A stretch of 64,000 nucleotides of DNA from positions 1 through 64,000 of the forward strand of contig JAHRBS010000016.1 of the NCBI GenBank assembly GCA_024305745.1, in the 5' to 3' direction. Every line of letters begins with the position of its first letter. The first letter of the stretch is position 1. The notes beneath the pieces were generated by a model. It did not search any database. It was not told where the DNA came from and worked only from the letters and a program-made list of their open reading frames with translations. Shown here in pieces: positions 12,509-25,281 of this stretch. Made by a program: the position numbers and the translations under genes. Source of the DNA: Polyporus tsugae. Lineage: Eukaryota > Basidiomycota > Agaricomycetes > Polyporales > Polyporaceae.

Positions 12509-13041
12509 GCATCCGGCGGCAGCAGCGTTGCCAACTGTACGTTCGTGGTGAGTCTTCTCCCAATTGTTTGTTGTATCTCCGTGATGTTTACGTATCCACG
12601 TGCTATGTTAGATTTTGTGCTCGCAAATCTTCCGCTGGCAAGCTCGCGAGAGTGGGACGGGTCTGGATCGGACACGACGTTCCGGCTGTCCAGCCAGTGC
12701 CTGTTCGGCGGTCTCTTCTCGACGGTCCCTCTCCGCGCGCTGTTTGCCACCCTCGTTCCGCCGAACGCCTGATACGGGCGACTTCAGCACTGGTGAGTTC
12801 TTCCGCCGCTCCCCACGGTCTCCCTCGCGACTCATCATTCGTGTTTACAGCGCGACCGCTGTCGACTCCCATCCTGCGTCATCTCGACCTCGCGGCCCGT
12901 GCGTATCTCCGGGTCTGTCAACTTTTTGGTTGTCGGTTTGTTTGCGCGTCGTTGCGGTCTCCTCTACAGGCTTCCGGTGGCGCCTGGGAGTATATGAGAG
13001 GGATGTCCGGCGGCCGGGGCGACCACAACAATGTGCAGTAA
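12509..13041 (+). CDS. Candidate spliced gene, 3' exons, unknown product (copy 2)
   Basis: This is identical in structure to the copy-1 candidate. Exon segments are 12509-12547, 12612-12792, 12851-12912 and 12970-13041, with the stop TAA at 13039-13041. The deduced C-terminus contains LRHLDLAARAYLR followed by ASGGAWEYMRGMSGG. Product and 5' end are unknown. Confidence 0.35.
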
Positions 13042-13822
13042 GCGCAGTTCAGATACTCTCGGTTGGCCGGTTTCTTACCGTTGTAAATTCCTTGCAGTGT
13101 CGTGGAACGCTCCGCCGGTCTCGCCCCTACCTCTCGGCGGGGATTGGTGGTGGACTGGCCGCATCGGATGACTTCAAGTTGTCCCGAAAACCTGCGTCGG
13201 AGCGCGCGGCCGCAGGTTATTTCCGGCACGCCTGATTTTTGGATCTAGGCGCAGTCGAAATCCCTGTGACCGATTGGACTATGTAGGTAGAATACGATGA
13301 AACGCGGCTGTCCGGCCACACGCAAACCGCACCGTCAGGTACAGACGGCGTCGGAATGACGGGGCGCCCGGCAGCGGGAGATGACATCTTTCGAGTCGCT
13401 TTCTGGCCGATTTTCTTCGTCGGCGGGCTTGACCTTAGGTGCACGGCGAGAGTCCGCCCGGGGTATTACGGTCAGTGAGTATGTACATTGTTTTGATTAC
13501 TGCGAGTCTCGGCGCGAAGGTGAGTGCGGCGCTCTCACTGTAAGTAACTTGCTGTTTTCGCCCTCTCGGGGTCGCGCTGAGGACACTGAATTTCGAGATA
13601 TTTGCGCGGTGTCGTAAACGCGAAGTATCTTTGGATGCATAGCCTGCATCGCGGGCTGAGGTGGCGTCGTAGACGAAAATGGCGACTGGTGAGAGCTGCG
13701 GGCGGAATGAAATATATTTGCATTCTCGAGTACTGTACAAGGCGAAAACTGTGCGCAAACCCATCCCCCGATGCTCCCATCCCATCCATCCCGTCCCACC
13801 CAAACACATCCCCCCAACCCAC

Positions 13823-13858
13823 CATCGCACTCACCATCGCACTCACCATCGCACTCAC
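13823..13858. repeat. 12-bp minisatellite, 3 repeats (copy 2)
   Basis: Three perfect CATCGCACTCAC repeats, as in copy 1. They start 68 bp inside the flank from the TVP38 stop at 13926. Confidence 0.9.
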
Positions 13859-13925
13859 CATCCCATCCCATCGCACTCATCATCCCACTCACCATCCCAC
13901 TCACCATCCCATCGCATCCCACTCA

Positions 13926-15562
13926 TCATCCCATCCGGAGTCCGTGTTTATCTCCCTGGCCGTGAACCCCTGCGTGCCTGGGACAAACACCGCGGCGCCC
14001 ACACGTCCGGCCGCGACCGAGACCCACGCGCGAGCCCTGAGGCTGGGGCTGGCCGTACTTCGTGAGCGGGATGTCGACATGAGACGCAGCGGGAGTGAAC
14101 GAGACGGAGGCGGTCGACTCGAGCATCGAGGGGCTGCTGCTGCCATACGGCATCTTGTTCGCGAGCTTCGCCTGACGCGCCTTGCGGCGGTCGTAGATCA
14201 CGAGCGGCTTCGCCTCGTTCATCTTGTGGTAGATGTACCACATCGCGCCGACCGTCATCAGCGTCGTCAGCCCGACGACAACGTACTTGATGATGTTGTC
14301 CGACGTGCTGCTCGTCCCGTCCTCGGACTGCTCGAGCGCGACCCCGAGGTAGACGGTGATGAACTGCTTCGGGAGCGACAGGATCGCCGCGATCGAGAAC
14401 GTCATCACGCCCATGCCGCACGTCGAGAACACCGCGGTCGTGACTGTGCGCGGAACCGGTCAGCACTCGACGGCACACAAGGAGAATCGGGACGCACAGT
14501 GGCCGGGGATGGCGCTCAGCCGCGCGATCAGCGCGATCTTGAAGCCGCCTTCGCGGACGACGCGCGCCAGACACGCATATTGCAACTTTGTCCGCTCCAG
14601 CTTCTCTCCGCGCGCGGCACAGCAGTACTTGAACGCGCTTCGTGATGAGAACGCGGAAATGAGCGTCCTTTTCATACCAGACGACCGCAGTACTCACTAA
14701 AAGTTTCCCAGTTCGCCGAGGAAAGTGCCTGCCGCGACGATCCCGAAGCCGGGCCAGAGACCCCAGACGAGACCACAGAGGATGGCGACGATCTCGTGGC
14801 CGAAGAGGGGAGGGAAGGAGATGACGAAGAGGACGCCGATCGGGATCGTCCAGCCGAATGGGAGACTGCAATGAGAACGGCATCAGCGCCGATCATGGCA
14901 GGACAGAAGAATCAAACGGGGGTGGCGGTGAATGGGGGAAGGTGAAATAATAGATGGGCGTTGGCCCTTCCTGCGCACAGTGCTTGTGCATGGCAACGGC
15001 GAGGCTTGGCGCAGTGACGGACATGCGACGAAGGAAAGGAGGAAAACGGGACGCACCCGTGCATCCAATTCGCTGCCGGCTTCAGCCAGTTGACGATCTG
15101 CTTGTGGTATACGGTGAAGAGGATGATGCCGACCAAGGAAATGGCGAACGCGACGTAGTACCCTGCGCCGCAAACCGTCAGCTGCAGCGCACCGAGGAAC
15201 AAGCAACGCGAGCACGCACAAAACCATTCCTTGCGGATCCAATACTTCCACTTGAGCATGCGCTCCCAGTCGAAGACGCCCTTCTGGAGCTCCTTGGCCT
15301 CGCTCGGGGTGGGACTGGGGGTCCTGTTGATGGCGTGGACGTCGAGGCCGGCCTTGGCGTGGCCGTCGCCGTAGGAATACCGCTTGTGTGGGGCGTGTTT
15401 GTCCGAGTCGTGGTCGCGCTCGCCGGAGGAGTCGCTGTCGAAGGACCTGGCGTCGAGGCGGGTGTCAGGGGGATAGGGATATGGGGGGTTGGAGTTGACG
15501 TTTGCGTAGTGTCCGGCGGAGGAAGGCTCGCGGGAACCGTAGGGAGAGCGTGGGGCAGCCAT
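13926..15562 (-). CDS. TVP38/TMEM64-family Golgi membrane protein (copy 2, intact)
   Basis: Four exons, 15562-15057, 14865-14698, 14637-14498 and 14443-13926, give a 443-residue protein with correct phases throughout. The N-terminal ~120 residues are Ser/Pro/His-rich and cytosolic, then ELQKGVFDWERMLKWKYWIRK leads into a membrane segment. The central part matches the SNARE-associated Golgi (VTT/DedA) domain, with PIGVLFVISFPPLFGHEIV, GLVWGLWPGFGIVAAGTFLG, ARLSAIPGHFTTAVFSTCGM and a C-terminal membrane segment before MWYIYHKMNEAKPLVIYDRR. Family members such as yeast Tvp38 sit in late Golgi/endosomal membranes and are implicated in membrane trafficking and lipid scrambling. The last ~90 residues are low complexity and the true stop could differ. 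A poly-purine tract upstream of the ATG lies in the presumed 5' leader. Confidence 0.88.
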
Positions 15563-17154
15563 GGTGACGAGGATGTATGAGGGTGTGGAAGAAGATGAGA
15601 GAGAAGAAGGACGATGGGAGAATCAAGCGATCGCCGAAGAAGAAGAAGAGAAGAAGGAAGAAGGTGTCGCGTCGAACTAGACCAGCCAGAGAGACAGAAC
15701 GAGAATGGTGAGCGAGTGGAGTAGTGGCGGCCTGAGACGGAGAGAGAGGGAGAGAGTAAAAGCGGGGGCGGGAGCGCGGGAGAGCGCTGCTTGGGCCTGC
15801 GCTGAGCACTGCTCCGACTCGCCGTTGCGGGTGTGCCTGGCCCGGATCAGGGCGCCGACTGATGGCCACGCCTCGCAATGCGCCCTCCCGCCTCGTCCCG
15901 CCTCTTGATCACCGCCGTCAGTCGGCCAGTCGTTTACACCACCTCGCGTGCTCTCATTCCAGAGCAGACTCTCGTATTTTTCTCAATCCTGTCCGCACAC
16001 AGTCCAGAGCTTTGCAGTCGTCCGACTCGGCGGTGCAACACCAGCGCAGTCCGTTCAAGTGATCATGACACACGCGCCGTGTGCACGTGCTACCGCCTTC
16101 GTGCTTATGCATCATCCCTCTCCGACCTCGCTGATCGAATTTTCCTCTCTGGCTATGGCTACATAACGAACTCGCGACTGACGGCTTTCCTGCTGAGCCA
16201 CAGGGACTCGTTCACTCTGGTTGGCTACGCAGTGATGGAAGTACATAAAGTACTCGCCAAATAAGCACACGCAGTCCGTATTTTCCTCCACTATCTCAAG
16301 GTAATTAACCGACACTCAAGCTGGGCAGACAGCCAACCGCGCTCGCGCGAGGCGGCTCATAGTCCCGTCTTCGACTATGATTCACGGGTGCAGTGCGCGA
16401 GCCCTCCCCGAGCGTGGCGCGCACTCTTCCCGATCCACCGGAAGTTGCACAACACATTGCTTTGGGGGGCAAGGCGCCGCCGACTGGGACGCTTCTCTCT
16501 CCGACAGCTTTCGCTCTCGCTTTCTCGCCGGTTCTCTCTCCCGTCGTCGAATGTCGACGCGTCAAAACGTGCTCTTCCACCTTTTTTTTCGGCCGCTCTT
16601 CTGCCTCTTTCGAACGACAGCTTTCTCCCTCGGTTTCGCCTTCCGAGACGCGGCTCGAACCGAGTCTCTTACGCATCGAACACCCCAGACCAGCCTCAAA
16701 CAACGCCCACCACGGCTGCGCCATGAAGATCTCGCGTGTTGCACCGCTCTCCCGGTGCGCAGTACGCTTTCTTTCTCGCCTGCGTACGCGTTCTGCGCTT
16801 CAAACACTCCCCCGTATGTCTTCAACTCAGTTGTCCCGTCCCCCATACAGAGTCGCGCCCCGTTGTGTTCGGCGTCCCTGACGTCCTTTCCCCGCTATTT
16901 CCCAGATGCGTCCACTCAGTGTGACTACAGGACCGCGCACGGCACACGAGGACGGACGTGAGCCCGTCTCAGGTGCGACGACGTAGCTAGGCGGAATCAA
17001 CGCGAGAGCGCAGGGATGAATTCAGAACCCGGTACAAAGACGACTCAGAGAGGCCGTGGAAATGCGGCAGAAGCGGACGCGATTGAGTCTCGATACGGTA
17101 TCCTCGGGCTCGGATGTAAGTAACGGCGCGAGCCACTTCATGTATCCGCGCTCG

Positions 17155-17698
17155 GTTCGTGAGCCCGTTGATGCTCTGCTACAGCTATCCGGACACCGTG
17201 GACGACGCCGGGCACCCAACGCCGCGGCCGTTCGAGTTCTGGAGCGTCCAGGCCAGCGTCGCGTTGCCCGTCGGGAAGTGCGCTGCGATGGGCGGATTGC
17301 GCGCCATGTTTCCCGCCGCGACGTTCGCATTCAACGCCTGTGACGACGAAGAGAACGCGGTGAGTAAAAAGGCCTCGAAACGCATGATGTAGGCAGATGC
17401 ACAGCGATGTACTGGTCGCGCGGGGGCGGGCATGGGCAGCGGTGAGGATCGGCTTGCCGTCGGGGCCATTGACACCATCGCAGTTGCTTTGTGGGTAGAA
17501 CATCAGTTATCGGTTATTCTATTCGGCGAAAGCGAGAGTGGACGCTTACCCAGTACCGTTGAGGTGAACACCGGTCTGGTCGCCGAAGTCGGGGACGAGC
17601 GCAGGATCCACGTCGCGGCGGGCGAGAGGACTTGAGCGAACGGAGGCGGTGATGGTGGCTGCAGCGAGGATCACAGTGGATCCGAACTTGAGCTTGAT
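17155..17698 (-). pseudogene. Decayed secreted cysteine-containing protein gene (copy 2)
   Basis: This carries the same lesions as the copy-1 pseudogene: no ATG, the frameshift before the CPCPPP-like motif, and the two TAG codons near the 3' end. Sharing every lesion shows that decay happened before the unit was duplicated. Confidence 0.75.
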
Positions 17699-19726
17699 GG
17701 TAGGGGTTGACTTTGCTCTCTCGCGTTTTCCGACTCGTCCGGCTCTCCCCGGCCCGTCATCCCTGCGCGATCGTGTTCGATCCCCAGCCAGCGCACCTTC
17801 CCTATTCCCTACCACAGTACATGCAGACGGCGGCCACGCGGCCACGGCCGCCGCCTGCGGAATGGGAGAAACACGCGGCGCCCTACTAAATGCTTACAAA
17901 CAGCCCGAACCAACAGGGGAATCGCGTCCGGCACTGCTACATGCCAGAAATCGGGCGGGCCCCGTCCTCAATCTCCACCGTCCTCGGTCTACCGTGGCCA
18001 GTGACGCCGTGACCGACTGCCACCTCCACAAGCTACGTTCAGCATGGTGAGTTCGAGTCGGTAATGGATGGATCTCAAACAGCTGACGTACCTCAAGCTT
18101 CAGTCGCTACCGCGAGTTATCCCAGGTGGGACACGGTCGTCTTCGGGCGGTCGGTTCGTCGGTGACGGCAGTGCAGACTAGAGCAGTATATAAGCCGCCT
18201 GGTGTCGAAGATGACGGGATGGGGATGTAGCGGTGGTGGGCGGCGGGAATGGCGTGCCCCTCCTCGTTGTTAGGGTACTTATACTCTCATAGCCCTCTAA
18301 CCGCGCGCACGGACCGCACCACACCGTTCAGCAGGGGGGCAAGCTTAAGGATAGCACCGCCGATCCACTCCAACTCGCAGCTGCACGGCCGGCGATTCGC
18401 AAGTGTTCCGCGCGTACGCACTAGTCAAGTTCCTTCCGGGGCCCGGCGCTGGGCGGAAATTTGACGGTCGGTTCCATTCACGTATCGCTTCCTCCGGTTC
18501 CCTGACCTCCGTTCGCTCTGCAGGAATCTTCATTTCCTTCTTGGAACTTCGACGCGGCGCTGGTCTCCGCTGGCTTGTCGTTCCTTCCGGTCCCCGCCGT
18601 CACCTGTCCCTCACTCTCCTCGTCGCCCTCGTACGTCCCGACCTGGGCTCAGCAGGCAATCCAGCGGGGCCTCTCAGTTCTTCGAAGACGAGCGTGAAGC
18701 AACTTTGGTACAGACTCGGACTACTAACTAGTGCCAGCGAGTGTCGAGAGGAGGGGTTTATCGCCGCGGAATTGCATGCCGGCATAGTCCATCCTCGGCT
18801 CACGTCCTTCCCATATTCTATCGTTGTGGGTCCCTGCAGCGCCTAGCTATAGTCAGGTACGCTGTATCCGACCGAAGAATGGATTTATTTTAGGATCATC
18901 GAGACAGGTGCTCCGTGTGCCGCCGACCTGCAGCCTGAACGCGAGGATGGGTGGACACATTCCGGCCACTCGAGACTCCAGGTCAGCGCGTGCAGTTCAA
19001 GTGTAGCAGACGTCGAGTACGCTCTGAACGGCGGGTGCGACGCTCATCGCGTCCGGCCTTTCAGGGCTCGGGGTCCGGTTGACTGAATTTCTGTGAATTA
19101 TAAGAGGGTATTGAATCAGTAGCATCTCACCAGCGCACCCGAACACACTGCCGTGCAGCCATAGACGACAGCCACCCAGGCTGCGTACTGTCGTCCACTG
19201 CTTCTAGCCAGCGGAAGGCGTCAGGCTGCCAGCCGCAGGTAGCAACAGAACCTCCCGACCGAACAAGACTGAGAAGACTCGCACGCCGGCTATGGCACTC
19301 GTCTAGCACCCTGAGATTGAGCGGCGTGAGCGCAGAGCCGCAAGGCCTTGGATAGTTGTTGTCTATGTACAACCTGTCCACAGCCTGAGGATACGGAGAG
19401 CCTGCGAAAAAGCGCATTACATGGGCGCACCCGTACGCGGCAGAATCTAGACGGCGCGAGGGTGCACCAGCGATCTGATTCAAAAACTCGCAAGACCGGC
19501 ATCCTCGCGGCGGAATATCGGGAAATGGAACCGGACGTGTTCGATAGCATGTTCAAGTTCAAGTGCGTCCGCTTGAAGGCCGTTGACTTACTCAAGGGTC
19601 CGAATCGCACTCAGTTGTCCGTTCGGAGGGCTGAATGCGTGCAAACCGTCGAATATACATGTCACAAAAATACAGATGTAGTGTAGCTGGAATTACAACC
19701 TCAAAGGAAGACGAACCGGGTCGGGT
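17699..19726. other. Unit spacer without a recognised gene (copy 2)
   Basis: Same content as 6428-8455; no gene recognised. Confidence 0.4.
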
Positions 19727-20628
19727 TTGGTGAGAGCGAACAGAGGAAAGACTCCGAGTCCGCCGCCGCGCGCGGGACGAGCGTGCGCGCCCGTCCACAT
19801 TTGGCAAGAGCTCGGGTCCCGGCGCTCGACTCGACATCTTACAACCCGACCACCACCACGGTCCGCTAGGGATGCAGATTCCTGCAAATGCGACCGTGTG
19901 ACGACGTTTCGGGCCGTTCTGTTGCATGACATCTCCGCGGACTCTCTGTACTCCGCCGACACTGGACCCTTGGATATCCACGACTGTCTGCCGTCTGGGT
20001 CTCGTCTCGCCGCCGCCGTCCTGCAAGCAGCCGGCATACGACTCTGGCTCCGCCGCTTGGTTTCGTGCCCCTCAAAGAAGCGAGGAGGTCCGTTCTCGAT
20101 CGTATGCGGGTACGTACCAGGCAAATACGCCGGGCCGCTCTTCGACCCTGCCATGCTCGGCTCGCTTGACATTCTGGCATCAAGAAGGTGAGTTTGTCCT
20201 ACCGTTCTTTCCCTAGTGCGAGTGTAGAAGTCGCCGCGGGACAGTCCCGACTGTCATTGAAAGTGGTCTTGACAACATGCCGAGTACGCTCCTCCGTCTC
20301 ACTTGGCGTGCGTGGAGAATCGAACTTTCTGCACGTCCGTGGGCATCTCAAACAGTGCGGGAGGCGCATTTCTTGTCGTGCAGCTCGATCACCAGTGTAC
20401 CCCACGGACGCGGTGCCAGTACGCCGTCGATATCACCCTGCAGAGCCTTCCCGCAGGCCGGGCCCACTCCCGCTGTGCGAGTTTGCCTGCAAAAGAGGTC
20501 AGAGTGAGCATGGGTATAATGACGACGGATGCCGAACACGCCCGTGTTGCAGGTACGTGCCGCGTCATGTTCGTCCCCGGATTGTCTCGTGTTTCGAACG
20601 GCACCATCGGGGCTTCCCCGAATATTGA
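19727..20628 (+). CDS. Candidate spliced reading frame, unknown product (copy 2)
   Basis: Same exon layout as 8456-9357 at an offset of 11271. The putative 3' exon ends at TGA 20626-20628. No domain recognised; may be a chance frame. Confidence 0.22.
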
Positions 20629-21230
20629 ATTCTGTGCTAATTACGCGCCCATCTCGCCAGGACCATGGTTACGGAAGGCCCTGTCCTAAATGTCGTCCAT
20701 CGGAGCGCCGTACATCTAGCGGACCTAGCGTTGAACTATACCCAGACAGTGTACGTCATTTTCGATCACAACGGCAGGCGCAGATCACAAGCGTCTTGGA
20801 GACGTTGTTTCCATTGGACACAGCAGCTCTGCACGGTCTTCTGTGGAACGTATCAGAGGACCGCGCCGAGCTGCTGGAACGTTCCGCTCGATTGGTTGTG
20901 TGCTCGCCTGGAACTTGATTCCAGCCGACTCCGGTGGGCCAGCTTAATGTCTTACACGCGCGACCCCGCGGCCGCAACAATCAGTGTCTGGCCTGGAGTT
21001 TCGGATGACCGAGGACGTGAATACGGTGCCGGGGAAGGGACAGCGCAAGCAGTCACCAGACCAGGTTTTTCTCTGCTTCTCCTCTGCCCTCGGGTGCTCG
21101 GCGCATGAGTCTGAACTGCCGCCACTCCGTAATGCGAATCCCTTGGCACCCATCTACACCGACAACTTGAGGGTACGACGCAGTATCGGTAGTGGAAGGT
21201 GGTGGCGCGGTGGGAAAACACCGCCTGTAG

Positions 21231-22188
21231 ATGGTTTGGTCACGCAATTTGGGACCATCGTCGCTTCGACAGTTTGGGGTTAGTTTGAGGTGCAACGGAC
21301 GGAGATTTGGCGGCCGCGATCGAGAACATCTCGTGGATGTTTCCGAGTCCTCGGCTTTGAATGGCGGATCTCGGAGCACTGCCCGGAATTCAAACAAGTC
21401 TGACACATGCCAAACGGCGATTGCATTGCCAGGTCGTCGATCGGCTGGAGGGAGAGACACGCATTCACGTCTCCCGTACATCCCCGACTTTGAGCGGTGC
21501 TGTCAGGCACGTTCGGTTCATCAACTCGATGTGGTAGGAGTTTGCGGCCTCGGCGCGAAATTATGTCCGGCAAACAAACATCCAGAATACAGGTTCGTAA
21601 CCCTTGACATCGAGGTCCCGGTCTCAGCACTCACGTCTGGTCAGGTCAAGCGCGAACACTAGCAGCAGCCCGGATACTATTCGACGGGGTCCCATGGCAT
21701 ACAGGAGCCATGCCTCTTCCTCCGCCACTTGGAGAGGCGGACCGTGGCAACGATGCTGTCGTCTGCTGCATCCGTATCTCATCAACCTGACGACGGTGAG
21801 TTTTCCAAGCGGATCCCCGGTTCTCTTCCATTCAGGCACGCCGGTAGACCAGGATGCTGTCGGCGGACCCTGCTTTGGCTCCTCTTCTCACGGTGAATGG
21901 GGGCGACGCTCCTGTTCTAGAGCGCAGGCTGACGTCGTCTTCCGAGACTTCTCGTTCATCGGGCGAGCTACCGACAGACTTGTACAGCCATTCGGAGATC
22001 TGCCTTTCTCCGGGAGAGAAGTGTAGACGGATAGTCCGCCGCCGCAGGTAGCTCAGGGATCACAGATCGAGTTCCCGTCCCCAGCACCTCACCTTGGACG
22101 TCTAGGCACGCGAACAAGGTGTGTCCTGGAAGCGATGGGGCGAGCAGTCGGCAGAGAAGAATTCGACCGCCCTTCGACTGGCTTATAG
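21231..22188 (+). CDS. Candidate five-exon gene, unknown product (copy 2, open)
   Basis: Exons are 21231-21432, 21507-21592, 21663-21795, 21836-21981 and 22048-22188, and phases agree across all four introns. The deduced product from the ATG at 21231 is 235 residues: an Arg/Ser-rich start, then SGKQTSRIQQQPGYYSTGSH, EPCLFLRHLERRTVATML, a Gly/Ser-rich middle, and an end reading CVLEAMGRAVGREEFDRPS. It is open throughout, unlike copy 1. No signal peptide or known domain is visible. The gene may start upstream of this ATG. Confidence 0.4.
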
Positions 22189-23779
22189 GCACGTAAGTTT
22201 GAAAGCCTGCGTTGGATGCCGAATGCAAACTGATTCCTGCCACAGCCGTCGGAATCGGCGGCATGTGCATGCTCCCCCGCGGTCCTGTTGTGTGGACGTC
22301 GGAACATCGCTTGAATCCTGCAGGGTCCACGGCAGCCGGACATTAGGTGCGTGTGGTTTTGTATGCGAACCTTCCCTATCGGATCACGGCTGTTCAAACC
22401 TGGATCGCCGCCCACAATTCCACAGGATGTGTGCCTGAAACCGCGCGCCGCTCGACTGCCGATTGGCGGTGCGCTATTTTGCGTATGACATTGGCCGTGA
22501 TGCATTGATGGCCACCGGCAGGTACGTACAGTGTTCGAATTCCATTCCTTCTTGTTTGTCTGGCCGTCTTCCTGCACTGCCGCCCTCGTGTGAATGATGA
22601 TATACCTACATGAGCTGAGATGCCCACGGCCGCACCCCCGCGAGGGGCTGAGGTTGAGAATGCTGTGGACTTCCAGTCGCTCTGCTCACAAGTCCACGTA
22701 AGACCCGAGTTATGTCATTCGACAGGCTGCTTTGTGTGGTGCTCATTGCCGTTGTTGCATCCCTAGCTTCTCCCTAGAATATTCAAGTCTTCCGTCTCGG
22801 GCTCCGGCCTGGCGACCATCAAATCGGAACGTCTTGGGCTCCTGGACTTCCCCTTCCGGCGTTGTACTCATCACACCGAGGAGCGTCACTTGACCTTCTC
22901 TGATTCGCGCTTAGGATGTTCGGTCGAGGTGCGTTCTTGCCCTAAAAATACATTTGGCAAGACTAACTTTGTCTCGCTCTGTCGTCTTCTTTTCGCTACC
23001 GATATCCGGCACGGCGGACGACGCTGTACAGGAGACTCCCGTGCGGACATATTTGGTGTGCTGACGGCCGGAACATCGGAGACGATTGAGCACCGCATCA
23101 AGGTCAATGTGTGGACTCACTAGTTTGCTTTTAGATGCCATGTATACCCACCCTCGTCCCATACGGTGAGGTCTCTCGGTCCCCCGCCCTCTACTCAACG
23201 AGTAGGTTCGACTACCCACCCCGCAGTCTCTCGATACGTACACTCCGTACTCTGCCCGTTATCGTGTCGGCACTGAGAGCCGGTATCGTTGTCTTTCCTC
23301 TGCTTCTAGTATCTCGCGATGGGCGTGCCCCTCGTTCCGCAGCTGTCCGCCCTCGCTCCCCGCCCGGGTTATAGACGGCTCACTTCGACTACGCCCAGCC
23401 TTCCCATCACGATGGCCCCATCCGTACTTGGCGGTGCACCCGCCGTCGGCTCCCATGCCAACTCCCCGCCACGCCGTCGTGTGTCACCGCCGTTCCTCCC
23501 CGCCGCATTCTCCCTTACACCCAGTTCTACGCCCGGCAGGTGGATACCTGCGACAACCGGTGGTGAGCACAGTTCCACAGCTGTCTAGGTTCATCGACTC
23601 AGTCCTCACCTTTAACAGTGTACCACACGTGCTATGCCGTGGTCTCTCCCTCGCACCTCCTGTTGTAGCTTGACGGGAAATGCACATGGACTTAGGTGCC
23701 GTCGGCTGGACTCTGTCGTTCGTTTGCCCTATGCATTCGTGTCGGCGCACCCGACTGTATTTCTGCTCCGTTGTTGCAG

Positions 23780-24313
23780 GCATCCGGCGGCAGCAGCGTT
23801 GCCAACTGTACGTTCGTGGTGAGTCTTCTCCCAATTGTTTGTTGTATCTCCGTGATGTTTACGTATCCACGTGCTATGTTAGATTTTGTGCTCGCAAATC
23901 TTCCGCTGGCAAGCTCGCGAGAGTGGGACGGGTCTGGATCGGACACGACGTTCCGGCTGTCCAGCCAGTGCCTGTTCGGCGGTCTCTTCTCGACGGTCCC
24001 TCTCCGCGCGCTGTTTGCCACCCTCGTTCCGCCGAACGCCTGATACGGGCGACTTCAGCACTGGTGAGTTCTTCCGCCGCTCCCCACGGTCTCCCTCGCG
24101 ACTCATCATTCGTGTTTACAGCGCGACCGCTGTCGACTCCCATCCTGCGTCATCTCGACCTCGCGGCCCGTGCGTATCTCCGGGTCTGTCGACTTTCTGG
24201 TCGTCCCAGTCCGTGGCGCGTCGTTGATGTCTTCTCTACAGGCTTCCCGTGGCGCCTGGGAGTATATGAGAGGGATGTCCGGCGGCCGGGGCGACCACAA
24301 CCATGTGCAGTAA
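23780..24313 (+). CDS. Candidate spliced gene, 3' exons, unknown product (copy 3)
   Basis: Exon segments are 23780-23818, 23883-24063, 24122-24183 and 24242-24313, ending in TAA. The first three are the same as in copy 2. The third intron (24184-24241) is 58 nt instead of 57 and differs at roughly a dozen positions. The final exon differs at two positions, both changing the residue (Gly to Arg, Asn to His). Confidence 0.35.
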
Positions 24314-25094
24314 GCGCAGTTCAGATACTCTCGGTTGGCCGGTTTCTTACCGTTGTAAATTCCTTGCAGTGTCGTGGAGCGCTCCGCCGGTCTCGCCCCT
24401 ACCTCTCGGCGGGGATTGGTGGTGGACTGGCCGCGTCGGATGACTTCAAGTTGTCCCGAAAACCTGCGTCGGAGCGTGCGGCCGCAGGTTATTTCCGGCA
24501 CGTCTGATTTTTGGATCTAGGCGCAGTCGAAATCCCTGTGACCGATTGGACTATGTAGGTAGCATACGATGAAACGCGGCTGTCCGGCCGCACGCAAACC
24601 GCACCGTCAGGTACAGACGGTGTCGGAATGACGGGGCGTCCGGCAGCGGGAGATGACATCTTTCGAGTCGCTTTCTGGCCGATTTTCTTCGTCGGCGCGC
24701 TTGTCCTTATGTGCGTGGCGAGAGTCCGCCCGGGGTATTACGGTCAGTGAGCATGTACATCGTTTTGAATACTGCGAGTCTCGGCGTGAAGGTGAGTGCG
24801 GCGCTCTCACCGTAAGTAACTTGCTGTTTTCGCCCTCTCGGGGTCGCGCTGAGGACACTGAATTTCGAGATATTTGCGCGGTGTCGTAAACGCGAAGTAT
24901 CTTTGGATGCATAGCCTGCATCGCGGGCTGAGGTGGCGTCGTAGACGAAAATGGCGACTGGTGAGAGCTGCGGGCGGAATGAAATATATTTGCATTCTCG
25001 AGTACTGTACAAGGCGAAAACTGTGCGCAAACCCATCCCCCGATGCTCCCATCCCATCCATCCCGTCCCACCCAAACACATCCCCCCAACCCAC

Positions 25095-25214
25095 CATCGC
25101 ACTCACCATCGCACTCACCATCGCACTCACCATCGCACTCACCATCGCACTCACCATCGCACTCACCATCGCACTCACCATCGCACTCACCATCGCACTC
25201 ACCATCGCACTCAC
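25095..25214. repeat. 12-bp minisatellite, 10 repeats (copy 3)
   Basis: Ten perfect CATCGCACTCAC repeats, against three in copies 1 and 2. The 84-bp expansion does not disturb the TVP38 gene, whose stop is at 25282. Confidence 0.95.
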
Positions 25215-25281
25215 CATCCCATCCCATCGCACTCATCATCCCACTCACCATCCCACTCACCATCCCATCGCATCCCACTCA

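Larger units (their letters stand above)
11310..22580. repeat. 11.27 kb tandem unit, copy 2
   Basis: This is the complete middle copy, 11271 nt to the start of copy 3. It is the cleanest version of the unit. Its TVP38 frame is intact, and the plus-strand reading frame ending at 22188 is open where copy 1 has two stops. Its first ~1.6 kb is nearly identical to copy 3, and its last ~6.8 kb is nearly identical to copy 1. This suggests recent amplification or gene conversion. Confidence 0.97.
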
